Part shown: positions 10,489 to 20,954 of the stretch, in pieces | Layout of the letters: each line of letters opens with the position of its first letter | Position numbering within the stretch: the stretch's first letter is position 1 | DNA from: Crossaster papposus | Taxonomy: Eukaryota > Echinodermata > Asteroidea > Velatida > Solasteridae | Assembly (NCBI GenBank): GCA_037893245.1 | Contig: JBAIAA010000025.1 | Span: forward strand, 930,001-994,000 | DNA length: 64,000 nucleotides | Direction of reading: 5' to 3' | Program-made: the position numbers and the translations under genes | Notes under the pieces: model-generated | Seen by the model: the letters and a program-made list of their open reading frames with translations, nothing else | Told to the model about the DNA's origin: nothing | The model's database searches: none

Positions 10489-10661
10489 TGTGTTAATACT
10501 GGTTTTAGGTTGATAAAGAAAGGTAACGATTGTCCGAACTCACCACTTCGGGTTCATCATGCGGGCCGCCATGTTTGCACATGATTTATTAATACTTGCG
10601 TGTGTATACAGAACGTGCAGTTCGTGACATGGGATTCGCAGTGTGTAGGCCTATTATAACA
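10489..10661 (-). repeat. 3' LTR of element 2
   Basis: 173 bp, TGTGTTAATACT...ATAACA, with two or three differences from the copy at 15027-15199. Confidence 0.92.
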
Positions 10662-10682
10662 TCTCCCCTTTTTCTCTGAAAG
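10662..10682 (-). promoter_or_regulatory. Polypurine tract of element 2 (seen as pyrimidines on the plus strand)
   Basis: TCTCCCCTTTTTCTCTGAAA directly abuts the 3' LTR. On the element strand this is a purine-rich plus-strand primer. Confidence 0.7.
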
Positions 10683-10924
10683 GAAACACTGGTTAATTAA
10701 ACAATCAAAGTGAATCATCAATTTGCAAAACTGTAGTTGCTATTGTTCAGTTTAGTGTTCAGATGAGATTTAGTTTCTTTCAGAATTTACATGTTTGTTG
10801 CAGTTCAGTGTCCAACAAAAGATAGTACTGAAATTTCAAGTCTTAGTGTTGTTTCTAATATCTCTGGTCGATCCTGGTTGGCTGGCGATTAATGTTGTTG
10901 TTCGATTGACTGTTCGAAAACTTC

Positions 10925-11683
10925 CTGGTTTTGAACTCACAGAAAACAAAGGAAATTGTGTTTGATTTCCGGAAAAACCGAAATAAGATTGTTCCCGTCA
11001 ACATAAATGGTGTTGATATTGAAATTGTCACCGAGCATAAGTATCTGGGAACGTATATTGATGATCACTTGAATTGGAATGTCAACACTCAAAAATTATG
11101 TTCTAAGGCTAATCAGCGAATTTATTTTCTGAGGAAATTGAGGTTATTTAATATCGACCGGGAGATAATCACTATGTTTTATCAAAGTGTCATCCAGTCT
11201 GTGATCATGTTTTGTTGTATTGCATGGGTAAACGGTCTGACAGTAGATAATTTGAATAAGCTTAATAGGATCACCAAATCAGCCAGTAAAATCATTGGTA
11301 ATACTGTCCGAGACGTGAGATCTATCTACGAGTCAGCTGTGCCGGTAAAACTAAAAGCAATACTGCTTGACAATACCCATCCGCTACATACTTTGTTAGC
11401 AAATTACGACAACTCAAATCCAAGACAAACCGTCATCGCCTGTCCTTTGTACCAAGTGCAGTTTCCCGCTTCAATAACGATTTTAGCAGATAATGTGTTT
11501 TAAAAGAACATGAACATGTACAAGTATTATAGTTTTCATTAATGTTTTAACGTATATACTGTATGTTTATATATTAATTTTCTGTATTGTAGGTATTTGA
11601 ATTTTTATGTGCAAAGCGAGAAGGAAAATTTCATGCTGGCATGACGAATAAATAAATTGAATTGAATTGAATTGAATTGATAA
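10925..11683 (+). mobile_element. 5'-truncated L2-like LINE fragment
   Basis: A plus-strand frame (to 11503) encodes the C-terminal part of a non-LTR reverse transcriptase: KTKEIVFDFRKN, then EHKYLGTYIDDHLNW and ANQRIYFLRKLRLF. This order is typical of L2/CR1-group LINEs. The 3' end finishes in AATAAATAAA followed by a TTGAA microsatellite (about 11654-11681), the usual L2/CR1 kind of tail. Immediately after, minus-strand integrase sequence resumes. The insertion therefore lies inside element 2. Its 5' edge is approximate. Confidence 0.75.
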
Positions 11684-12832
11684 TGCGGACTGGAGGTGAT
11701 GTGTCAGAAGTTGTACTCTTGAGCGAATTGGTCAAACTCGCCCCAAAACTGTGGACCGTTGTCAGTCACCACCACTTTTGGAATGCCATATCTAGCGAAT
11801 GTTGCCTTAATGAAGTTGGTCACGGATTTGGCTGTTGTTGTGTGAGGGTGATGTAGCTCTAGCCATCGGGAATAGTAGTCCACTAGCACTAGATACATCC
11901 TTCCCTTCACCTCAGCTAGGTCGCAGGCGACTTGTTTCTATGGTCTCTGTGGTAGTTGTGTAGACATGAGGGGCTCGGCTCGATGCGATGGTTGCATATC
12001 CTGACAATGTGGGCAGGACTGAACATATTGGGCTACTTATGTCGGTACTCATACCAGGCCACCACAAGGCTTGATTTGCTCGAAGTCGGCTTTTTGGGAT
12101 CCCTTGATGACCCTCATGGATTTTCTGCAACATCTGTTGTCGCATGCTTTGTGGTATCACAATACGGTCACCATATGTGAGGATACCACCTACCAGGCTG
12201 ATCTTGTCCTGGTCATCCCAGAAACGTCGCAGCTCTGGCTCGACATCCTTCTGGTACTTTGGCCATCCATCTTTGACGTAAGTGATGACTGTACTCAGGG
12301 TATGGTCGTGGCTGGTCTCTGAAGCTATTTCGACTAACTTCGCATCTGATGCTGGCCACTGGGTTGTGATCAGGTGGACATGGGCTTCAATCTCGCTGTC
12401 CAGATCATTAGTGGACTCTGCCGCTTTGTCTCGCTGAAGAGGGGCTCGTGAAAGCGCATCGGCCACAACCAGATTCTTATCAGGTGTGTACTCTGCGTAG
12501 CAGTGGTAATTCATCAGCCTCATCAACAATCGTTGGCACCGAAGGGGGGCATCACACAAATCCTTATTGTTGATCAAGGACACTAGGGGTTTGTGGTCTG
12601 TCTGGAGCGTCACTTGAAGACCTCTGAGATAGATGTAGAAACGCTCACATGACCATACAGCAGCAAGTAGCTCCTTTTCGATCTGTGCATAACGTTGTTC
12701 TGTACGTGTCAGGCTCCTGGAGCAATATGCTACTGGCCTCCAAGACTCGTCTTCCTGTTTCTGAAAGATGTAACCACCAATGCCGTAACTGCTGGCATCA
12801 GCACTGACCATCGTCGGCTTTGATGGGGTCAT
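11684..12832 (-). pseudogene. RNase H and integrase of element 2, frameshifted and truncated
   Basis: From 12832 down: RNase H with VSADASSYGIGGY, EKELLAAVWSCERF and TDHKPL, then the ADALSR block. Next comes the integrase zinc-binding region, with HEGHQGIPKSR; the frame then breaks near 11912-12000. The integrase core resumes to 11704 with LVLVDYYSRW and VVTDNGPQF, two of the three catalytic acidic positions. It reaches a TGA just after FAQEYNF, and similarity ends at SSPHY where the LINE tail begins. The third catalytic residue and C-terminal domain are missing. Confidence 0.85.
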
Positions 12833-13733
12833 AAAATGGAAGTGTTCGGGCTGTCGTTAGCTGTGTCTTGAGGCGTCGAAACGCAGTGCGTTGTGCTGGA
12901 CCCCAAGTCCACTCTGTGTCATCCTTCATCAGGTCATTGATCGGTGCTGCTGTAGAGGCTGCATTGGGTATGAAGCGAGAAAGCCAATTGACCATCCCCA
13001 TCAAACGTTTTACTTCCTGCTTCGATGTAGGTGGCGACATCTGGAGGATTGCATCTACTTTGGTAGGGTCAGGTTGAATTCCATCCTTACCAAGCCGGTG
13101 GCCAAGGAAGTTGACCTGTTCCTGTGCAACTTTGCACTTGTCCTTGTTCAGCCTCAAACCAGCTCCATGTAGTACTTTTAGCACATGCTGGAGACGTGCA
13201 TCATGTTCCGCCGGTGTCGCACCTGTGACGAGAACATCGTCCATGTAGACAACTACACCAGGAAGATTTACCGTTATGCCAAATGGCAAACGATTGAAGG
13301 AGAACCTGCCAAAGGGCGTGATGAATGTGGTTAACTTCTGGCTGTCAGGGTGGAGTGGAATTTACCAAAACCCATGCTTGGCATCAAGGATGGGAAACAG
13401 CTGGGCACCAGCAATTTTACCCAAAACCTCCTCCAAGGTAGGTATGATGAACTGCTCTCTGGCCACGGCTTTGTTCAGCATTCGAAGGTCCACGCAGATC
13501 CTGATGTTCTCGTTTTTCTTGGGAGCAATCACAATTGGGGCACACCAATCAGTAGGTTCTGTGATGCGCGTGATGATTCCTTGTTTCTCCATTTTGTCCA
13601 GTTTTGTCTTCAGCTTTGGGTGCAAGGGCAATGTAATGCGACGAGGGGCATGGACACAGTGGGGTGTGGCATTGTAGGTCAGCTTAATCTTTACTGGTGG
13701 GCCTTTCAGGCATCCAGTTCCCTTTGAAAACAC
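12798..13733 (-). pseudogene. Reverse transcriptase of element 2, with stop and internal deletion
   Basis: The first block (13733-13362) runs through WCAPIVIAPKKNENIRICVD to FPILDAKHGFW and ends at a TAA where Gypsy RTs have glutamine. The second block (13289-12798) begins at MPFGIT and goes directly to GVVVYMDDVLVTG. About 20 residues normally found between those motifs are missing. The catalytic YMDD box is intact. GHRLGKDGIQPDP and LMGMVNWLSRF follow, leading into RNase H. The element cannot make an active RT. Confidence 0.85.
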
Positions 13734-14923
13734 TGCTGTCGTTGATCAGCGTATACACACGCTGTACCAAGTTGAGGGACACACAGGCATGCTTTCCCAA
13801 AACAGGCTCCCCATCATCAATGATAAGGAAAGTCAGTACATGGTACGTACCCTTGACTTCACAGGATAGGCGCTTCTGTCCTCTTGGTTTGACTTTTCCT
13901 CCGAAGAAACCGCACAAACGGGTCGTAGTCGGGGACTGCAGGCTCGGGTTTTGAAGCTTCAGAGTACGATAAACATGCAACGGCAGTATGTTTACCTCGG
14001 ACCCGGTGTCGAGCATGAAGTTGATCGGTTTGTCTTCTACACTAACGGTCTGGTGCCAGGAAGTGTGTGACTTGTCACTGTTGCCGGATACTGAGCCGAT
14101 GAAGAACTCTGTGTCATTATCAGATTCATTCGGCGCACTCACAGCTCGCATGTGTTTAGGCTTGGACTGACAAACCTTGCTGAAATGTCCAGTGTTGTGA
14201 CAGGCTTTGCATTTCTGGCCTCTAGCAGGGCATGATGAATGACTTGGGTCGTATCCGCAATTGGGACACTTGGCTTGTCTGGCATTCGGCTGAAATGGAC
14301 AATTATTGGACATCTTGTATCGTGGTTTGGGTTGCACTGCTTGAACTGCTGCCGTGTTGTGGGCTCCTTTAATTTCGCGGAGATCTTTGGTGGCTGTCTC
14401 TAGAGTTTTCGCAACATCCAGGGCTTTCTGGAAAGTGAGGCTGTCTTTTGTCAGAAGATGTTTCTGACCGTACTCGCTACGAAGGCCACAAATCAGGCGA
14501 TCACGCAAAGCGTCATCCAGAAAAGACCCAAACTGGCAGGGACTGGCCAAATTCTGTAGTGTAACAGCATACTGAGCGATGGACTCATCGGCGTGTTGAT
14601 CGCGTTTGTAAAATCTAAAACGCTCTGCTACAACCAAACGCTTGGGGCCGTAGTGTGACACAAGCATATCACAGAGTTGGTTCAGCCAGGCTTTTGACAG
14701 TTTTGTACACAATATAGCCAACTGCACTCAGCACAACTGCCGGTTGTTTAACCGCAGGGATGTCATTTGCAACAAAGTAGAGGTCAAGACGCTCGATGTA
14801 GTTGCGAATGTCTTCAGTTTGGTCGTATGTGTCGAGACGCCCGATTAACGGTGCGCCGGATAGCGCCCCCAACGCAATCTCGCGCCATCGCGATGTCTGT
14901 CTTTTCCCGTGCGTGAAACTCAC
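13684..14923 (-). pseudogene. Gag and protease of element 2
   Basis: Gag starts at 14923; a frame change near 14700 separates the first ~80 residues from the rest (14727-13684). The capsid part includes FRFYKRDQHADESIAQYAV. It is followed by cysteine-rich CPNCGYDP and a CCHC knuckle, CKACHNTGHFSKVC, an arrangement I associate with K02A2.6-like Gypsy elements. The protease motif FMLDTGSEVNIL lies about 240 residues into the second frame. Frame continuity from knuckle to protease suggests a single Gag-Pol frame in the parent. Confidence 0.8.
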
Positions 14924-15011
14924 AAAAATTCGCCCGTAAATTTGAGCGTAAATGTCACTTGTTCATGTAGAAAACGGAATGAAAAATGACGGCTATTCTA
15001 TTCTGATTCAA

Positions 15012-15026
15012 CCACCGCTGCCACCA
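15012..15026 (-). promoter_or_regulatory. Primer binding site of element 2, tRNA-Leu type
   Basis: On the element strand TGGTGGCAGCGGTGG follows the 5' LTR directly. It complements the last 15 bases, with CCA, of a common animal tRNA-Leu as I recall it. Confidence 0.65.
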
Positions 15027-15199
15027 TGTGTTAATACTGGTTTTAGGTTGATAAAGAAAGGTAACGATTGTCCGAACTCACCACTTCGGGTTCGCCATGC
15101 GGGCCGCCATGTTTGCACATGATTTATTAATACTTGCGTGTGTATACAGAACGTGCAGTTCATGACATGGGATTCGCAGTGTGTAGGCCTATTATAACA
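15027..15199 (-). repeat. 5' LTR of element 2
   Basis: 173 bp, near-identical to 10489-10661, followed by the target duplication AAGAT. Confidence 0.92.
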
Positions 15200-15388
15200 A
15201 AGATCATCTAAATACCATATTTTGTTGCTGAAATATTTCGTTTAGTGATTAAGGCAGAGGTTAATGACCTTTGACCTCCAAATTAAAAAAAATCACCAAA
15301 CTCTATCTCTCCTTCCTTCTTTGGGGTAGTTGTCCATACCCATACCTACCCAAATCAGTTGAAATTAGCTTCTTTTCACAGATGAACC

Positions 15389-15774
15389 TTAAAGGTAGTA
15401 TTTCACCATTGGTCATTGCTTGAATTATCATGAATGAGTAGATTTGGGGGGTTGTATTTATAGTAAATATCGTTTAACTGAGCTGTCCGAAGTTTTACAA
15501 TCATGGATGCCGAGAAAAGCACGAAAAACAGCGGTTTTTTTCAACCGGCGTCGAGCAGTTATTCTTATGTTATCTTTGTTTTTTCGCGATCGCCGTCCGG
15601 CGATCGCGAATTTTTCATTATAAAATTCTATTTTTCGGAATAATTACAGGATATCTAGCGCAATCATTTTGCTGGATGCCCAGAATCAACATTTACTTTC
15701 AGATGAGTAGGATATTTCTTAATAATTCGGTAGTAAATATTTTCGATATCTGCAAATGGTGTATCCTACCTTTA
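15389..15774. mobile_element. TTAA-type MITE, copy 1
   Basis: About 380 bp with terminal inverted repeats around AGGTAGTATACACCATT. Other copies lie at 39001-39388, 39440-39660 (partial), 56059-57891 (interrupted) and 61824-62122. The left side has TTAA; the right edge reads TTTAC, a probable mutation. A 28-bp central palindrome (15583-15610) of TTCGCGATCGCCG arms sits inside. TTAA targets fit the piggyBac or Kolobok superfamilies. Confidence 0.85.
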
Positions 15775-15777
15775 CAA

Positions 15778-15916
15778 GTCGATATGGGTAAAAAGTACAA
15801 TCTTTACGCCTAATATTGGAGATGTCATCGAATCGGAGGAAACCAGCGTAACTCCAAAAACAAATGAATAAAGTTATAATATCCGACAAAGTGGCTGTGA
15901 GAACTCTGTCAGTCAA
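15778..15916 (-). pseudogene. Tyrosine recombinase fragment
   Basis: The minus strand encodes LFICFWSYAGFLRFDDISNI then RRKDCTFYPYR. That AGFLRFDEL-type block opens the catalytic domain of phage-integrase-like tyrosine recombinases found in many invertebrate mobile elements (DIRS or Crypton type). It ends exactly where the TTAA MITE starts. A separate N-terminal fragment of such a recombinase lies at 51950-52330. No catalytic Arg-His-Arg-Tyr set is present. Confidence 0.55.
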
Positions 15917-16528
15917 ATCAAACTCGGTTATAATACTTTAGATACTATTCAATATATTTATTGACAAAGTCTTACCAGGTTCAAATAAGTCGCATTAAAT
16001 TCTTTAAAATTCTTTTAACAAGGTTATTTTACAATTCTTTTTACAAGTTTAAGAGGATAAAGCGAACCTGATTTGTTTATGTAGAATATTAATAGCAATT
16101 CTTCAATTCCGATTAAACTTAAATATACGTATCAATTTCCACTGAACTCCTAATAGTATCGAAATACTACTACATCAAAATTCTAATAAATATAATAATT
16201 AACTCCAATTACCAAACACTGTGCCACCAAGGCACAAACCACGTACCACCAAGGCACAAAACTCTAATAGTGTAGGCTGTTATGTAGGATTTCAAAGTTG
16301 TGCATTTTTTTTGCTAAGGATGCCTTTTTTGTTTTATTGGAAAAAGTAGACATTCAGGTTTCAGAAAAGTATTGGTAACATTTTTTCCCATTAACCGTAT
16401 GGCCGCCATCTTGGATTTCAAAATGGCCACAATTTTTTAACCAAATGTTGAATAAATCACAGTATTAATGCTATACGAAGTTCATTTTACTGACAATTAC
16501 TTTAATTTATTACCGGTAAGCCAAGTAG
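15917..16528. other. AT-rich interval with a CCATCTTGGATTTCAAAATGG repeat
   Basis: No gene is seen. Around 16311-16430 the sequence matches, in inverted orientation, 50300-50460, including the block that holds GCCGCCATCTTGGATTTC. A short CCACCAAGGCACAAA repeat occurs twice near 16225-16260. Confidence 0.55.
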
Positions 16529-16557
16529 TTACATATACTTAGTATTGATTGATACCA

Positions 16558-16593
16558 CTAGCGGGATGCCGCGCGAAGCGCGGCACCCGCTAG
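16558..16593. repeat. GC-rich hairpin
   Basis: CTAGCGGGATGCCGCGC, a GAA loop, and its near-complement fold into a 16-17 bp stem with one bulge in an AT-rich setting. Confidence 0.7.
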
Positions 16594-16731
16594 CTGGATG
16601 GAATCGTAACTTATAGATACACCTTGTTGACGTCCTAAACACATAATGGATTGTATGACAAACAAACCGAGAAAATTTCGAGCTCACAAAATCATTTAGT
16701 GGGCACGAAATGAAATAATCAAATGATTTTG

Positions 16732-17434
16732 TCACGGTGATTTGTATTCGTCATATGTCTCTTTAGGGGCTCCGTAGGATACCATTGACTCTGAATAAAA
16801 ACAATCTGCGTAATGCAGTCGTTTCTAAATTGAATATTCATATCCACGATCGCCATACAATTTCGCAACATTTTTGCACGATCAAAGTTAAAATTGAGGC
16901 AATAGCGATTGTTTTTAGAGAGATAATGTTGTAATATTTAAGTATTGACAATGTGAAAGGAAGAAATGTGCCCAAAAGGCAACACGAAAGAAATAAATCA
17001 TTGTTTTTACGTTCTAAAACTGTGACTGAAAAAAATGGTCGACGCGCAGAAATTCGGAGGCAAAGTCGAACCGAAACGCAGTCACGTTTCTAAATTGCAT
17101 AATTCATATCCACGATTGCCATAAAATTTCGCGACATTTTTGCACGATCAAAGGTAACATTGAGGCAATAGCGATGACAAACAAACCGCGAAACTTGGCG
17201 AGTAGAGTACCAGCTAGAAAGTATTTCGAGCGCACGAAATTATTTCGAGCTCACGAACAGATTTTTTCGAGCGCACGAAGTCATTTTGTGGCCACGAAAA
17301 CATTTCGAGCTCACGAAATAAGTTATTTTGAGTGCAAGAAAAAAACTCAAATTATTTCGTAACGGTGATTTTATTCGTCATATGTCCCTTTAGGGGCTCC
17401 GTAGAATACCATTGACTCTGAATAAAAACAATCT
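16732..17434. repeat. Composite repeat region with direct repeats
   Basis: A 75-bp block with GGGGCTCCGTAGGATACCAT occurs at about 16732-16805 and again at 17361-17434. A second block (16811-16925) recurs at 17083-17180 and, diverged, at 24735-24960 and 45222-45447. Between them (17190-17350) units of ATTTCGAGCGCACGAA repeat imperfectly. This looks like parts of a larger mobile element shared with the 3.4-kb duplicated segment. Confidence 0.6.
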
Positions 17435-17596
17435 TTGTAAAAATACTCCCGACTTCCGAACTAATAATACTCAATAGGCAGTCCATCTTCGCTTGCATGC
17501 TGCCTGCGTCTCGTGATTTTTAACAGGAATCGTACGGGAAACAATACGAACCACTTCGGGATTTCTGATTTACATCATCGTGAAAATCATGATTAA

Positions 17597-19083
17597 ACAA
17601 GTCAAAGGTAAAATGCTCTGAGAGCATAATAAAAGGGCCAACGGGTTTCCAGCTAAAGTAAAATGCTGTCTCAGCACTGCACTCGCGTCAAAAAGGAAGG
17701 GGACAAGAGAATGCCAACGGGTTTTACCTCTTACCCCCCCAACAAGCGCAGACCGAGCGAAAGGTCAGCAGATGTGGGCCACTAGTTCGGTGTGGGCGGG
17801 TCGAAACCGTTGCCCTCCCACCTCGCCCCCTCCTCCCATAGCAGCATGGACTCACAATCGGGTAGTCTAAAGCACCGACTCAATGAGCCAATGAGAGAGA
17901 GACACACGCATTGGAGGGGAAAGCGCTGCACTCTCTGCGAGAGAGAGAAGGCCACAACGCAAGAGAGTGGGAAGGTGATCACCGGCTATGTAACGCGGTC
18001 GGTGGTCACGTAGCTGAATAACTGGCACGAAATGGACGGCGCGTAAACAATAACTCGTGCTCGCGCGATAGGGCGGATGAGCACGAGCTTATAAATAAGC
18101 TTATAATGGGCTTATTAACGGATAATCTCGACGCGCGCTGTGGGCCCACGGTGAAGTTCACTTCTTACCCGCTCTGTGCGCGCTGTGTATCAAGTAGTAA
18201 GTATGCTGCTGTTGGCGCTCACATGTTTCCGTGCAAAAGTTGTTGAGTATTGAAGCAAGGTGACATCGGTTTTTTTGGAATCCGGCACACGTGTCGGATG
18301 AATTAGAGAAAGCGTGCGTTCGCTGTGTATTTGCGAGCGTTTGTGAGACAAATGCGCGCAAGGCACAGCTACGTACGGTGGTCTAAAGGCGGAGAAAGAA
18401 GGCGGTGCTAAGTAGAATTGTCATTGTCAACTGACGTGATGACCTGTTGCAGTGTATGAAGTGCAACCATATGCAGGCACAGGCGCTCATGCATTAGGTG
18501 TAGCTGACAGATGCTGAAAGTACGCCGGCGCAGATGTGCATGCAAAGCGGAGCGAAGGCTGTCAAGTGTCTTGGGCTAGCTGGAGGGTGTAGGTTAGAAT
18601 TATGGGCGTAGCTAGTATGCGCCAGAGTAGAAGAGCGTGCATAGCGGCACCTAGGACCTCTCAGACAGTGTCGTCAGTGCAGGAGAGCGCGCAGCGTATA
18701 TCGAACATTGGTGATAGTACTCTTTATAGCAACGCAAAACCAAAATTGAACTCCATCCAAGCCGTAATGGCTATCTTACGATGACCCACCAGCATTAGTG
18801 TATGCAAATAAATGCAGTGATTACGGTACGGTGCTAACCAGTTAACATCTACTGCTCGGTGGGAGGGCAACGGTTTCGACCCGCCCACACCGAACTAGTG
18901 GCCCACACCTGCTGACCTTTCGCTCGGTCTGCGCTTGTTGGGGGGGTAAGAGGTAAAACCCGTTGGCATTCTCTTGTCCACTTCCTTTTTGACGCGAGTG
19001 CAGTGCTGAGACAGCATTTTACTTTAGCTGGAAACCCGTTGGCCCTTTTATTATGCTCTCAGAGCATTTTACCTTTGACTTGT
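17597..19083. mobile_element. 1.5-kb element with 226-bp terminal inverted repeats
   Basis: 17597-17822 is the inverted complement of 18858-19083 with only a couple of mismatches and no indels. Such long, precise inverted repeats fit a non-autonomous DNA transposon of foldback type. The interior is GC-rich and has no convincing gene. A palindromic GCTTATAAATAAGC lies near 18090-18103. No target site duplication was recognised. Confidence 0.8.
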
Positions 19084-19093
19084 CCACTTCCTT

Positions 19094-19438
19094 TTATTTA
19101 GTAGCTTGTGTTTGAACAGTAAGAAGTTTGCATGCGCGCTTTTGGCTCGGGATCATCGGGTGCAGTCCCTCACCCAATCGCTCGACTAACTCCCCATCTG
19201 GCGTCCGGGGGTTTTTGTTTATAGTCGAGCGAGCGCCTTCCCCCGACCGATTGCCCAGATGTGGAGTTTTTTGTGTACTCGCCGGCAGCAGCGCTTTGAC
19301 GCCCGTGTGCGCCCACCACTGCGCATCCTCTTTGAAGAGGCGGGCGATACGCCGCTTGTGCGTGCGCAGTCGGCGCATTTTCTCGTATGCCGCGTAGAGG
19401 CGCGCGCAAATGTCCTCGGAGGGGAAGACTTGACCCAA
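19094..19438 (-). CDS. Basic reading frame of unknown function
   Basis: A 114-residue minus-strand frame with an Arg/Lys-rich segment (KMRRLRTHKRRIARLFKEDA). I do not recognise a family. Just upstream on the same strand CCATGGTAAGT looks like a splice donor. It may be a remnant exon of an element gene that also covers 20201-20754, or a chance frame in GC-rich DNA. Confidence 0.2.
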   Translation of the reverse strand: MGQVFPSEDICARLYAAYEKMRRLRTHKRRIARLFKEDAQWWAHTGVKALLPASTQKTPHLGNRSGEGARSTINKNPRTPDGELVERLGEGLHPMIPSQKRACKLLTVQTQATK

Positions 19439-19577
19439 GTCGGACTTACCATGGAGTTAAGACTACCAATTTGCTTTCGTCAATCCGGCCGAATAGTTAT
19501 GTGCTTTGTTGGCCTTAGAAAAAAGGTTGTCGTTCCGCTATCGGCATCAACGCGATGTCATCATGTCAGTGCAGTAA

Positions 19578-20089
19578 ATCCGACTTGACGGATCGGCCAA
19601 TCAAACCCCCCGCGGTGATATGTAGTTATTTATAAATTATTTGCATACGCATCACATGGTTATCGCGCGATGTATGCCAAATAAGTCCGCCAATCGGTAC
19701 GGACTCGCTAGACCGCTAACGGACTATGGAGGAATGGTAGGCAGTACTGTCACTAGATGCCTTTTTCAAATTAAATAACTGCGTTCATACTTCGTTTATT
19801 TAGTTAGAGTATGGTATAGTGCAAACTTAACGGCCGGACAATGTACACGATAGCAAGACTATTAAACCGTTTGTACATTTACACATAATGTACACTATGC
19901 ACATGTGTATGTACATTGTACATCACAATGTCCACGTATGTCCGTCACACAACTGGGTCAAAGTTCATATTATTACAGATATATGCTAATTTATACAATT
20001 CTGCAATTTGATTGGCCGCTACCGTTTTCGGTAGATGAGCCCATAGGTTGTGTACAAACGTGTGGCACATCCGTCAAGTCGGGATTTCT
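19578..20089. mobile_element. Possible 0.5-kb MITE with GTCAAGTCGG-type ends
   Basis: AAATCCGACTTGACGGAT at the left and ATCCGTCAAGTCGGGATTT at the right form 18-19 bp inverted ends with one extra base. Related GTCAAGTCGG words also occur inverted at 19423-19441 and 20188-20206, so the ends belong to a local repeat set. The interior is noncoding. Confidence 0.45.
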
Positions 20090-20200
20090 GAACCACACAT
20101 GAGCATGGGTGGCGCATGAGGGCGCGCTACTGATAAGCGTGGACGTGACGTGTGGATGACCATGAGCAATGTTACCACATAATCCCGACTTGGATCAAGT

Positions 20201-20754
20201 CTACTCGGAGGGCAGCTGGCTGCACTTGCCGGCACACTTCTGTTTGTGCGGCAGTGAGGTGCCCTTGTACTGCGGCGGGCTGTTGTTGCAGAGTGTCAGC
20301 TCACTCTCTCGCTTGGTGATGGTGAGCGGCGCCGGCGCATGGAACTTGGGGCGTCGCTTTCGATGCGGAATGCGCGCCATGCGGTCGCGACGCGCGTCCA
20401 GCCTTATGTGCATGAACTGCGTGTAGATCGAGCAGCTGCACGTGCTGGGCCGGACGCGTGTCGTCGCGTGGCTGCGCGGAGTGACTGCGCCGACGCCGAT
20501 TGATCTTATGCGCCCTATCGCGCGAGCACGAGTGCGCCCGCGCGCGATGCGCCGCCTGCGGCCCGGTGTTGTCGCCGCAGGGCGACTTGGGCATGTGCGC
20601 TTGTATCTCGTGCGCGTCGCTAGTGTACTGCGACTGGCTGCTGTCGACGAGTGGCAGCTCACTCTCCCGCGCCCCGTAGGGTTTGCGACGCAGTCGGCGA
20701 CGCGGCGACGCCTTGGGTGGCCGTCGCTTGTCGGCCGCACTGCGCGCCATTATT
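20201..20754 (-). CDS. Basic protein-like region of two tandem homologous modules, unknown function
   Basis: Two minus-strand modules about 370 bp apart start at 20752 and 20382. Both begin MAR, then a KRRP stretch, and later share RESEL and a SPCG or similar block. They are in different frames, so if this was one gene it is now shifted between modules. A pyrimidine-rich TTTTTTTGCAG acceptor lies at about 20790-20800 upstream of the first ATG, so the frame may be a second exon. I do not recognise the family. The surrounding DNA is CpG- and GC-rich, unlike the AT-rich flanks. Confidence 0.3.
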
Positions 20755-20954
20755 TTTTTTAGTTTTGTGTTTTGTTTGAGCGAAGGAAACCTGCAAAAAA
20801 ACACAATGTAAGTTTGCCGATGTGCGAACAAACAGCAAACGGTTGTTGAGTATAGATGCAAGTTGACACCTCGGTACACGTTGTTCCCACACAGAACAGA
20901 ACCACCCGTTACAGTTAGTCGAGCCACTAACCTACCCGACTCTAAATAAACCAA

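Larger units (their letters stand above)
10484..15204 (-). mobile_element. Gypsy LTR retrotransposon, minus strand (element 2), with nested LINE
   Basis: It has 173-bp LTRs (10489-10661 and 15027-15199) flanked by the 5-bp target duplication AAGAT (10484-10488 and 15200-15204). A pyrimidine run at 10662-10682 is the complement of the polypurine tract, and the primer binding site lies at 15012-15026. Coding order on the minus strand is gag, protease, RT, RNase H and integrase, as expected for Gypsy. LTRs differ by only a few bases, so the insertion is young, yet the genes hold stops, frameshifts and an internal RT deletion. An L2-like LINE has inserted in the integrase region, with the following integrase sequence missing. 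Confidence 0.9.

Noticed and set aside
17782-18013. Possible promoter and gene inside the inverted-repeat element
   Set aside because: Short frames on both strands overlap the arm and interior, with no consistent start or splice signals.
18158-18361. Minus-strand frame in the 226-bp-arm element
   Set aside because: Short, no domain; its similarity to 20659-20892 appears to be DNA repeat similarity and not a conserved protein.
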